A program made the position numbers and the translations under genes. DNA of 64,000 nt from Leptospiraceae bacterium (GTDB lineage: Bacteria; Spirochaetota; Leptospiria; Leptospirales; Leptospiraceae): contig JACKPC010000001.1 of assembly GCA_024233835.1 (NCBI GenBank), forward strand, positions 434,001 through 498,000, read 5' to 3'. Below the pieces are notes generated by a model. The model was given only the letters and a program-made list of their open reading frames with translations, was not told where the DNA came from and did no database searches. Position 1 is the first letter of the stretch. Each line of letters starts with the position of its first letter. Of this stretch, positions 36,663 through 44,252 are shown piece by piece.

Positions 36663-38045
36663 ATGGATGTAAATAAAAGAATAGAAAAGATAAAAAAAGA
36701 TATAGAGAAAACTGAATATGTTATAAAGTTCTCAGAATTGCTTTCAGCTTTTGAAATTAAGTCATTGCAGGAGGAAGAAAAAATACAAAACTTAGAGGAA
36801 CTTTTTAAATTAAATAATATATTTGTAGAAAATGAGTTAGGGGAAGTTGGAAGTTTTTTGGATTATAAATATTCAACTTATCTCCATCTTAGTCTAAAGA
36901 AAAATAATGATATGGATATTTCTAACGATATAAAAGATCAACAGGAAAGTATAAATGACATAGAAGAGATTGATGAAACTGGGGGAGATATAACAATTCC
37001 CTTTGATCCTAATTTAATTAAAATTAGGCGTGATCCCTATACATTAGGAGAATTAATTGATCGAATTGAATACGAAGAAGTGAATTTCAAAACAGCTTTC
37101 CAACGGAAAGAAGGCTTATGGAATGAAACTCAAATGAGTCGATTGATAGAATCAATATTATTAAAACTTCCATTACCTGCATTTTATTTTAGCGAAGATA
37201 ATGAAAATAACTGGGAAGTAATTGATGGTTTACAAAGATGTTCTACTTTGAAAAAGTTTATTGTTGATAAATCCTTAAAATTACAGAACTTAGAGTTTTT
37301 AAAGCAATTTGATTATAAGTATTATATGGATCTACCAAGAGATCTCCATCGAAGAATAAAAACAACTCCTATTGTTTTATACGTAGTAGAAAAGGGAACA
37401 CCCAAGGAAGTTAAATTTAACATTTTTAAGAGGATTAATACTGGAGGCTTAATTTTAACTCCACAAGAAATTCGTCATGCATTAAACCAAGGGAAACCAG
37501 CAGAGTTTATTGCGGAATTAGCAGATCTTGAAATATTCAAAAAAGCTACTTGCTATAGAATTAAGACTGAAAGAATGGAGGATAGAGACTTTATTACGAG
37601 ATTTGTTTCCTTCTATTTAATTCCTTACGAGAAGTATCTTCCTGATTTAGATAGTTTTTTAACTAGGGGAATGTCTGAAATTAATAATATTTCAGTAGAG
37701 GAAAAAATAAAACTAAAGGAGAATTTTATAAAATCAATGAATTTCGTATATAACATTTTTGGTGATGATGCCTTTCGAAAAAGGGTATCTGAAACAGATA
37801 GACGAAAACCAATTAATAAAGCACTTTTCGAAGTTTTAAGTGTTTCTTTTTCTTTAATTGATGAAGAAAAGCTTAAAATATTAGAATTGAAAGCTGAGAC
37901 TTTTAAAAGTAAATTTAGAAAACTAAATAATGATTTAAAATTTCGTTACTCTATTACATCAGGAACCGGTCAAAAAGAAAGTGTTTTAACAAGATTCAAG
38001 GAAATCAATAGAATTATAATGGAGACAATAAATGGCAATGATTGA
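36663..38045 (+). CDS. DUF262-type (ParB-like) protein
   Basis: 460 residues. After an acidic N-terminus (about 100 residues), FQRKEGLWNETQMSRLIESI, LPLPAFYF and EVIDGLQRCSTLKKF match the DUF262 domain, a ParB-fold family found in GmrSD and other phage-defence proteins. The DGLQR motif is the family's nucleotide-hydrolysis motif. No DUF1524 nuclease domain is seen, unlike GmrSD. It overlaps the AAA gene by 14 bases, so the two are likely one operon. Confidence 0.8.
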   Translation: MDVNKRIEKIKKDIEKTEYVIKFSELLSAFEIKSLQEEEKIQNLEELFKLNNIFVENELGEVGSFLDYKYSTYLHLSLKKNNDMDISNDIKDQQESINDIEEIDETGGDITIPFDPNLIKIRRDPYTLGELIDRIEYEEVNFKTAFQRKEGLWNETQMSRLIESILLKLPLPAFYFSEDNENNWEVIDGLQRCSTLKKFIVDKSLKLQNLEFLKQFDYKYYMDLPRDLHRRIKTTPIVLYVVEKGTPKEVKFNIFKRINTGGLILTPQEIRHALNQGKPAEFIAELADLEIFKKATCYRIKTERMEDRDFITRFVSFYLIPYEKYLPDLDSFLTRGMSEINNISVEEKIKLKENFIKSMNFVYNIFGDDAFRKRVSETDRRKPINKALFEVLSVSFSLIDEEKLKILELKAETFKSKFRKLNNDLKFRYSITSGTGQKESVLTRFKEINRIIMETINGND

Positions 38046-39171
38046 CAAAATCATAATTAATAATTTTAAATCGCATAAAAATACCGAATTAGACTTAAGC
38101 TATTTAAACATTTTTACAGGGGTAAATGGAGTTGGTAAATCGTCTATACTACAGTCACTATTATTATTAAAACAATCTTTTGAAAAAAGATATTTAGAAT
38201 CTGGTTTAGAACTTAATAAACCATATTGCGAAATTGGATTTGCCTCTGATGCTTTATATCAATATGCTGAAGAAGAATTTATCAGTATATCTCTTTTCTC
38301 TGATGAAAAAAGTTTTATATGGAATTTTCATCCTATGAAATTAAATAAAACTTTTATCCCAATTCATGGAATGCCACCTTTGAATTATAATACACTAAAT
38401 ATTTTTTCTAATGATTTTCAATATTTAAGTGCAGCAAGGTTATCTCCTCAAGAAAGCTATCCTACTGATACGTTACTTGTAGAAACAAAGAAACAGTTAT
38501 CTATTGAAAAAGGTCAAGGAGAATTAACTCCACATTTTTTATATTACTGGGGGAAAGAGCAGAAATTACAAGTTGAATTTGAAAATATGTTACATGATGA
38601 AAATATTGATAAAGACTTATTTAGTCAAGTTATTGCTTGGGAAAGGGAGATCAGTCCAAACGTAAATATAGTGGTATCTCCAAGTGACAAGTCATACAGT
38701 TTAAAATATTCTTATAATAAGCCAGGAGATATTACTTCAACTGAAGAATTTAATGCTGAGAATGTAGGTTTTGGTTTGAGTTATGCCTTACCAATTATCG
38801 TAGCCCTTCTTTCCGCAAAAAAAGGTGGAGTCATACTGTTGGAAAATCCGGAAGCCCATCTTCATCCAAAAGGACAGTCAAAATTAGCAGAGTTAATTGC
38901 TTTAGCAGCTCAAAATGGAATACAAATATTTTTGGAAACACATAGTGATCATATCATTAATGGTATATTAATAGCATCTAAAAAATTTGAGGAAATAAGA
39001 AAAGGAATTGATAAAAAATATATTTCTATTTATCATTTCGAGAGGGATGATAAAACGCATAGTAGTCTTGGTATCAGGATAAATGTATTAGAGGGTGGAA
39101 AGATAGATCACCAACCAGAAGGATTTTTTGACCAAATTGATAATGATTTAAAATTTATATTAGGATTTTAA
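38032..39171 (+). CDS. AAA ATPase of the AAA_15/DUF3696 type
   Basis: 379 residues from ATG 38032 (GGAG seven bases upstream). Walker A GVNGVGKSSILQSL (about 31-44), a Walker B-like ILLENPEAHLHPKGQ (about 265-280) and ETHSDHIINGI (about 303-313) belong to ABC-like AAA proteins of the OLD/RecF group. The C-terminal EGFFDQIDNDLKFIL resembles DUF3696. Such ATPases are common in phage defence. Start overlaps DUF262; the next gene follows after one base. Confidence 0.8.
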   Translation: MAMIDKIIINNFKSHKNTELDLSYLNIFTGVNGVGKSSILQSLLLLKQSFEKRYLESGLELNKPYCEIGFASDALYQYAEEEFISISLFSDEKSFIWNFHPMKLNKTFIPIHGMPPLNYNTLNIFSNDFQYLSAARLSPQESYPTDTLLVETKKQLSIEKGQGELTPHFLYYWGKEQKLQVEFENMLHDENIDKDLFSQVIAWEREISPNVNIVVSPSDKSYSLKYSYNKPGDITSTEEFNAENVGFGLSYALPIIVALLSAKKGGVILLENPEAHLHPKGQSKLAELIALAAQNGIQIFLETHSDHIINGILIASKKFEEIRKGIDKKYISIYHFERDDKTHSSLGIRINVLEGGKIDHQPEGFFDQIDNDLKFILGF

Positions 39172-39172
39172 T

Positions 39173-39736
39173 GTGGGTATCAACGCTTATTTATATTTTC
39201 CTGAAAATGAAGAGAACTTATTTTTAGATAATAAAGATTTTGCAACTAAAAGTAAAGAAATGAATACCTTTATTGGTTTATTGACAAATACTAAAAATTC
39301 AAAAAGCTATAATGAGAAAATCGATATATATTACAGTTCAGAAAATATTGAAAATTTTATTAATAAAGCGAAAGGATTAATTGATGAGGTTTATTTAAAT
39401 GATCCAATAAAGCAATTAAGGATCTTACTAAAAAATGAAACTAATATAAACCCATATTCTATTAATAAAATATCTGAAAATGTAAGGTATTATTTTATTG
39501 ATTATGTTTCTTTTAATATACAAATACAGGAATCTACAAATTATCTTTCAGAAGTTATGGAAAGAATTTGCAAATATAATAGACAAAAAGAAACTTTCTT
39601 AATTAATTTTGGGAATAGGATTGTTCACAGTCGAAATTTTATACCAGTTTTTAAAGATGGATTATATTCAACAGAAAATCTTCCGGAAAAGTTTATTCAT
39701 ATAAATGAATTATCTGAAAATATAATGATTGGTTAA
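39173..39736 (+). CDS. Uncharacterised third gene of the DUF262/AAA cassette, possibly frameshifted
   Basis: 187 residues from GTG 39173, one base after the AAA stop. The sequence is helical and Asn/Lys-rich with no known motif, ending ELSENIMIG. In the -1 frame, from 39718, an open frame of 85 codons continues directly (next entry) and looks like the missing C-terminal domain. The full protein would be about 270 residues. Position in the operon suggests it is the effector. Confidence 0.6.
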   Translation: MGINAYLYFPENEENLFLDNKDFATKSKEMNTFIGLLTNTKNSKSYNEKIDIYYSSENIENFINKAKGLIDEVYLNDPIKQLRILLKNETNINPYSINKISENVRYYFIDYVSFNIQIQESTNYLSEVMERICKYNRQKETFLINFGNRIVHSRNFIPVFKDGLYSTENLPEKFIHINELSENIMIG

Positions 39737-39975
39737 ACCAGTACAAGAAGTTTTCAATAACGGATAATAGTGATTTTGAGCGCTCATCTTATCAAAATGG
39801 TAAAGCCAAAAGAGAAAAATCTACAGGTAGAATATGGTATTTAGATGAACTACATCGAGATCATTATGAAATTTTTAATAGTGATGGAACAGGGTATGGT
39901 ATTGCAGATCTTAATGGAAAAGTTGATACAACTTCAGATAAAGCAATAAAGGTAAAAAAAAGAACTATTGATTAA
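39718..39975 (+). pseudogene. Start-less toxin-like C-terminal fragment in the -1 frame
   Basis: No ATG, GTG or TTG in frame. The peptide includes TGRIWYLDELHRDHYEIFN and SDGTGYGIADLNGKVD, a compact pattern like the C-terminal RNase domains of polymorphic toxins; D-x-x-H is in the position seen in colicin E3. Joined to the 39173 gene by a -1 shift at AAAAT (39717-39721), the reading is continuous. It may be a real frameshift mutation or programmed frameshifting. Confidence 0.5.
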
Positions 39976-40199
39976 GGAAATTATCATATATCATCCTTAA
40001 TTATCTGTTAAAACGTAAGCGTATCATGAACCCACCTTCTCTGGCTCATACTACACTGGCATCATGAATTGGAAAGAATCTATCAAGAGCTGGCAGGGAA
40101 GCGGCAAGATTTGCATGGCTATTACTCTAAAAAAGCTTGCTATTTAAAATTAATTATCCTATCATTGAATAACTACAATCTAATAATAGGGATGAAAAT
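39976..40199. other. Spacer between the cassette and two small membrane proteins
   Basis: 224 bp. A frame from about 40036 can be read as ELERIYQELAGKRQDLHGYY (40067-40126) and may be a gene remnant, but it has no clear start. No other feature seen. Confidence 0.3.
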
Positions 40200-40337
40200 A
40201 TGAGTATTGGTATTGCAACATTATTGGTTATTGGCCTTGCATCCTGGATGTATGTAGGTTTCTCTATAATGACAAGAATTATAAAGCGAGAAGTTGGTGA
40301 AACGGTAAGGAAGGAATTAGAAAAAAAAGGTTTATGA
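40200..40337 (+). CDS. Small membrane protein (45 residues), first of a coupled pair
   Basis: ATG 40200, with AGGGATGA upstream. It begins with one hydrophobic helix (about residues 3-26, IGIATLLVIGLASWMYVG) and ends with a charged tail (EVGETVRKELEKKG). Its TGA overlaps the next ATG as ATGA. Single-helix proteins of this size can be holin-like, toxin-like or regulatory. No family recognised. Confidence 0.5.
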   Translation: MSIGIATLLVIGLASWMYVGFSIMTRIIKREVGETVRKELEKKGL

Positions 40338-40501
40338 TAGAAAAACTTCTATTATTACTTGTTTTACTGGCAATAAGCCTTCTAATCATTCTTGCACAAA
40401 CCTATGCTAATTGGAAAGAGTATGCGGATATCCTTATATCTCTTCTATCTATTACGGGTAGTCTTCTGGCAATTTATGAGTTTATAAGGAAGAAACGTTA
40501 A
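40334..40501 (+). CDS. Small membrane protein (55 residues), second of a coupled pair
   Basis: ATG 40334 overlaps the preceding stop by ATGA. Two hydrophobic helices (about 4-21 and 31-49) and a basic C-terminus (FIRKKR). The pairing and overlap suggest that the two proteins work together in the membrane. The adjacent defence-like genes suggest a role in cell killing or exclusion, but this is only context. Confidence 0.5.
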   Translation: MIEKLLLLLVLLAISLLIILAQTYANWKEYADILISLLSITGSLLAIYEFIRKKR

Positions 40502-40799
40502 TAACAAAGACAACATTCCCCCTGCTGTAAACCATCATCTAAACCCCTCAAAACCACTTGCATTTATAGTTTTACCCGATGTGGAATACAGAGACTTCAA
40601 TCATTACAAAAGCTGTCCTATCCTGCACCGAAAAGAAACCTTTCTTCATTCTTCCCACCCCCGCTATGAAGAGTTCAGTGCCCTGAGTTCCGCTGAAGAA
40701 GCAGGGCTTCTTTCGAGACGGGACATTGGTTCCAAGAACAGGTGGGAGGAAGTCTTACAGGAAAAGGGATTACGGATTGAGGGACATGTGCTTCTATAG
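40488..40799 (+). pseudogene. Remnant resembling the C-terminus of a DNA phosphorothioation-associated methyltransferase
   Basis: A frame open from 40488 without ATG; GTG 40581 is the first possible start. The peptide holds CPILHRKETFL, SHPRYEEFSALSSAEEAGL and LQEKGLRIEGHVL, which recall the C-terminal part of the putative methyltransferase linked to dnd phosphorothioation clusters (TIGR04096 as I remember it). The N-terminal two-thirds are missing. No dnd genes are visible nearby. Confidence 0.45.
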
Positions 40800-40826
40800 G
40801 GTGCCGGCTGAGCGTGCTTTGACTCC

Positions 40827-40844
40827 CCGTTGGCTCGCTCAGTA
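40827..40844. repeat. 18-bp inverted partner of the repeat at 29085-29102
   Basis: ccgttggctcgctcagta is the exact reverse complement of 29085-29102. It is embedded in a GC-rich palindromic unit (about 40803-40850). The two copies bracket most of the accessory island. Confidence 0.7.
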
Positions 40845-40954
40845 ACCGGATAAGCCGAAGCCCGTCGTCAGAAAAGGAGCGGTCTAAAATGGAACAGTCA
40901 CGACCGTTCCTTACGTTAGCTACCATATCTCATAGTATTAGAAGAAAAATTCTC

Positions 40955-40981
40955 TTAGCCCCATGCTTCAGCATGGGGAAA
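40955..40981. repeat. Hairpin repeat (CCCCATGC TTCA GCATGGGG), left copy
   Basis: Perfect 8-bp stem (40959-40978) with a 4-base loop. The identical unit, same orientation, is at 42114-42140. For the minus-strand lipoprotein gene this copy lies downstream and could act as a weak terminator. Confidence 0.7.
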
Positions 40982-41006
40982 CGGGAAAATGGGGGTTCGT
41001 GACTTA

Positions 41007-42038
41007 TCAACCTTCCCCCTCAAGCACAGGTGTAAAAACAACGGATTCAATTTTACCCCCTTCTTCTTTACCGGAATATAAAACTTCAGCTTTCATTTTT
41101 CTTGCAGGTTTATACATAATATAAGCTTGAATGGCGTCATAAGCAGTCATTGTATAGTCTATAAGACTCACCACAAGTGATGCCGGGATAAATCTTTGTT
41201 TTACCAGACTTTTTTTCTCGGTTTCTTTACTCGCCACAAACCATTTGTACATTCGAACCGAGTTGTTGGTGTTTTTTAAAGTTTCAAGACTTATCTTAAA
41301 TTCCGGTAAATTAGCAGATTGTTGATTAAAGTCAACCTTAACCGACTGACCTTTCTTAGTCGCTTCGTCCAGAGCTCTCGATAAAGCCAGATCAAATGTT
41401 TCATCATCGATATATTCCAATACCTTACAACTCGAATAGATTGTATCGCATACATCTCCAAAATTCTTATGGATAAAAAAGAACATCATCACGTTATAAT
41501 CTTTAGGGTGGTATAGAACTTTCGCATTATAATTTTTTGTTTCTTTGTATTTAATTTTATTTTTAACACGGGTATAAATATCCCATAGACGAATACCGGC
41601 ATCCTTCAAAACCGGAATATGATCTATAAGCCCCCGGTGTCCTATATAATAAGGCTCAACCGAAACTTTCCCTTCTCTCTTACTTATCTCCCGCAGATAT
41701 TCTAAGACATTCTGAATTTCCTCATCATTTAACCTTTTATCATAATATCTCATACGGATTAAAATTTTACCTGCTCCCTTCTCCATGAGAGTATTGATTT
41801 TATCATCGAGTTCATTATAATCGGTATACTCAATTTCCGTACAAACACCCGGTTCACAGGAAATTTGTTCACTTAATTCATTGCTATTTAAACTGACAGG
41901 GCTCTCAAGGTGTTTGATTTCCTGATTACTTGACTCGGAATGTACAGAAGGACTCAGATCATGATTTTGCTTTTCAGAAGTTCCTGCACAGGAAAAGAAG
42001 AGTAAATTAAGACTTATAACAAAAATATATCCTATCAT
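41007..42038 (-). CDS. Predicted lipoprotein, unknown function
   Basis: 343 residues with signal and lipobox NLLFFSCAGTSE. A Ser/Glu-rich spacer follows, then a mixed alpha/beta domain. No motif was recognised. It is bracketed by identical hairpin repeats. The ISLNLLFFSC leader is typical of spirochaete lipoproteins. Confidence 0.6.
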   Translation of the reverse strand: MIGYIFVISLNLLFFSCAGTSEKQNHDLSPSVHSESSNQEIKHLESPVSLNSNELSEQISCEPGVCTEIEYTDYNELDDKINTLMEKGAGKILIRMRYYDKRLNDEEIQNVLEYLREISKREGKVSVEPYYIGHRGLIDHIPVLKDAGIRLWDIYTRVKNKIKYKETKNYNAKVLYHPKDYNVMMFFFIHKNFGDVCDTIYSSCKVLEYIDDETFDLALSRALDEATKKGQSVKVDFNQQSANLPEFKISLETLKNTNNSVRMYKWFVASKETEKKSLVKQRFIPASLVVSLIDYTMTAYDAIQAYIMYKPARKMKAEVLYSGKEEGGKIESVVFTPVLEGEG

Positions 42039-42113
42039 AGTATTTCTCCAAATTCTAAATCAATCTTTATTTATTAGTATCAAAGATCAATAGTCTTTCT
42101 GAGTTTTTTTTTA

Positions 42114-42140
42114 TTAGCCCCATGCTTCAGCATGGGGAAA
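42114..42140. repeat. Hairpin repeat (CCCCATGC TTCA GCATGGGG), right copy
   Basis: 27 bases identical to 40955-40981, with the stem at 42118-42137. It lies upstream of the lipoprotein gene and just before the shared nuclease leader (42171). Confidence 0.7.
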
Positions 42141-42260
42141 AATGAGGATTTAAAAAAAATCTTAAAAATTATCCCAAAAGTCCAGTTCGGCTTCCTATTT
42201 CATAGAAAATTTTTGTTCCATTTGTGCATTTTCAAACCCTTTATGGTAGGAGATCACAAA

Positions 42261-43283
42261 ATGAAACAGAAAGATATGCAAAAACAGAACGGACTTTTAC
42301 CTTTATATAGCGATATTGTATTTAAGATATTTTGCATAAAGAAACCCCATCTCTTAGCGAGACTTTTAGATGCCGTACTCGGATTCAAAGGAAGCGATAG
42401 AATCGAAAGTCTGCAAATACTCAATCCGGAAATACCCGGTGATACCCGAAATGATAAATTATCCATTCTGGATATACATGCTGTAAATAAGCGAAATGAG
42501 CATTTTGGCGTAGAAATGCAGGGCTTCCCCCAGGATTACTTCGGAAAAAGGGTTCTGTATTACTGGGCTAAGCTCTACACACAGCAGATAAAAAAAGGAG
42601 CTACATACGTTCAGTTGCAACCTGTGTATTCTGTTTCTTTTCTCAATTTTAACCTGCTACAAATAGACAATTTTCATTCGACCTTTCAACTATTAGAAAA
42701 AGAGAATCCGGAAATAGCCTTGACGAAAGATCTGGAAATTCATATAATAGAATTACCCAAATTTCTAAAACAGGTAGAGGAACTGGATACCGAGCTGGAA
42801 AACTGGTTGTATTTCCTTGGAAAAGCCGAGCATTTGCAGGAAAATGAAATGAAAGAGTTGCAAGAAAGAAACCCGGTCATGGAAGAAGCGATAGAAGCTT
42901 TGAAAGATATATCCCTCGACGATAAGACCAGGGCTTATTACGAGATGCGCTTGAAATCCGAAAGGGATTTTATGGCGATGAGGCATTATGCCTACCATGA
43001 AGGACTTAAAAAAGGAGTGGAACAGGGAATTCAGGAAGGAAAGGAAGAGGAACGCCTTCTGGCAGAGAAAGTAATTGAGAAAGAGAGAAAAAGAGCTGAG
43101 CATAAAAGTAAACTCAGGACTGCGATCAATTTGAAGAAAGAAGGAGCTGAGCTGAAATTCATTTCTCGTATTACAGAGCTCCCGGAAGCCTATCTGGAGA
43201 GATTTTTTATGCTTCGACTCAGGCTTACGCCTTCGCTCAGCACAAGCGCTGATGAGATCCCTGACAGACTGTGTGGAAAGTAA
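42261..43283 (+). CDS. Rpn-family PD-(D/E)XK nuclease/putative transposase
   Basis: 340 residues from ATG 42261 (AGGAG upstream). It begins with PLYSDIVFKIF, then LLDAVLGF, LSILDIHAVNKRNEHFGVEMQGF (D...E-x-Q, the PD-(D/E)XK active site of this family), and FPKRVLYYW-like residues. The C-terminal third is a charged helix rich in EEGRK-type repeats. Rpn proteins are recombination-promoting nucleases. The last about 27 residues come from a GC-rich palindromic repeat instead of the tail seen in the 29387 gene. Confidence 0.82.
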   Translation: MKQKDMQKQNGLLPLYSDIVFKIFCIKKPHLLARLLDAVLGFKGSDRIESLQILNPEIPGDTRNDKLSILDIHAVNKRNEHFGVEMQGFPQDYFGKRVLYYWAKLYTQQIKKGATYVQLQPVYSVSFLNFNLLQIDNFHSTFQLLEKENPEIALTKDLEIHIIELPKFLKQVEELDTELENWLYFLGKAEHLQENEMKELQERNPVMEEAIEALKDISLDDKTRAYYEMRLKSERDFMAMRHYAYHEGLKKGVEQGIQEGKEEERLLAEKVIEKERKRAEHKSKLRTAINLKKEGAELKFISRITELPEAYLERFFMLRLRLTPSLSTSADEIPDRLCGK

Positions 43284-43634
43284 TTTAAGCAATAAATTCT
43301 ATTTAATATAATGCAGTTATAGACCAAATGAAATAAATTGATAAGTGAAAAAAGCCCTTTTCACACAGTCTGTGAGCGAACGTAGAGAGTCGAAGGGCAG
43401 CCATCAGCTTTTGTGATAGATAAGCTTTTTCTTATAAAAGGGATGCTTAACTATCTAAGAGCTGATAGCTAAAAGCGATGCCGTAGGCGAGCGTGCTGAA
43501 AGCTGATAGCTTAAAATTAGTGGTTTTACTTGAAATTATTACTAATCCCTAATATCTAAACAGCCGGACGCTAAACCATCCGGCTGAGATAACGCTTTAT
43601 ATCTCTTTGCAAGCTGGTAGCTTAAAAAAGGGCT
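43284..43634. other. 351-bp repeat-rich spacer
   Basis: Contains an inverted 12-mer with the nuclease gene's end (ACAGACTGTGTG 43264-43275; CACACAGTCTGT 43362-43373), a GC-rich unit (43373-43400) and the third compound repeat (43539-43588). No gene seen. Confidence 0.5.
43539..43588. repeat. Compound palindromic repeat, copy 3 of 3
   Basis: ttactaatccctaatatct plus the AGCCGGA/TCCGGCT hairpin as in copy 1; preceded by gctgatagcttaaaattag. Confidence 0.75.
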
Positions 43635-44252
43635 TTAGCCCGATAAATAGTCAATCTCGGATTCAATATTCTTTCTTGCTTTCAATTCTAATTTAGTATA
43701 CATTTGTTCTGTTAGATATATCCGCTCTCTCTGTATAAATGTTTTTAATACTTCAGCTCTTCCCTTGCGGTAATCGCCATCAGAAATATGGCTATATTCT
43801 TTTCGCACATTTTCTTGAAATTGTAAATATATGTCTTTATCGCTTCCTAAAATGGCAAGATCGCAATCTAAAAAGAATTCACAATCTCCATTTTGAATTC
43901 TTGGGAAATGTTTTATCGTACTTAAGATATATTCTTGAGATAGCTTAATTGAAATTTCGGGAATATTTGTATTTCTTAATAAGTTTAGCATTTCCTCAGA
44001 ACTTCGCTCTTCATTATCTTTTGAATGAACATCATAGACATAATCATGAAACCAGATGGCTATATAAAAACTTAGAGGTTCTTCAGGATTATATTCATGA
44101 GAATATTTTAATATATTCTGTATATGTCCAATATTATGATAATAGCGATTTGAACCGGTATATGCAGTATAGAGAAGTTCAAAAACTTCTCCTAATTTAT
44201 CTTTAAAGAGATAAGGTGCAAAAACAGTATAAAAACTCTCTTTTACATCCAA
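43635..44252 (-). CDS. HD-domain metal-dependent phosphohydrolase-like protein
   Basis: 205 residues. YYHNIGHIQNIL (His pair), FHDYVYD (the HD pair) and DNEERSSEEML form an HD fold typical of a conserved family of predicted metal-dependent phosphohydrolases. It likely cleaves a phosphate from a nucleotide or small molecule. The upstream flagellar gene ends at 44253, one base before it. Confidence 0.78.
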   Translation of the reverse strand: MDVKESFYTVFAPYLFKDKLGEVFELLYTAYTGSNRYYHNIGHIQNILKYSHEYNPEEPLSFYIAIWFHDYVYDVHSKDNEERSSEEMLNLLRNTNIPEISIKLSQEYILSTIKHFPRIQNGDCEFFLDCDLAILGSDKDIYLQFQENVRKEYSHISDGDYRKGRAEVLKTFIQRERIYLTEQMYTKLELKARKNIESEIDYLSG

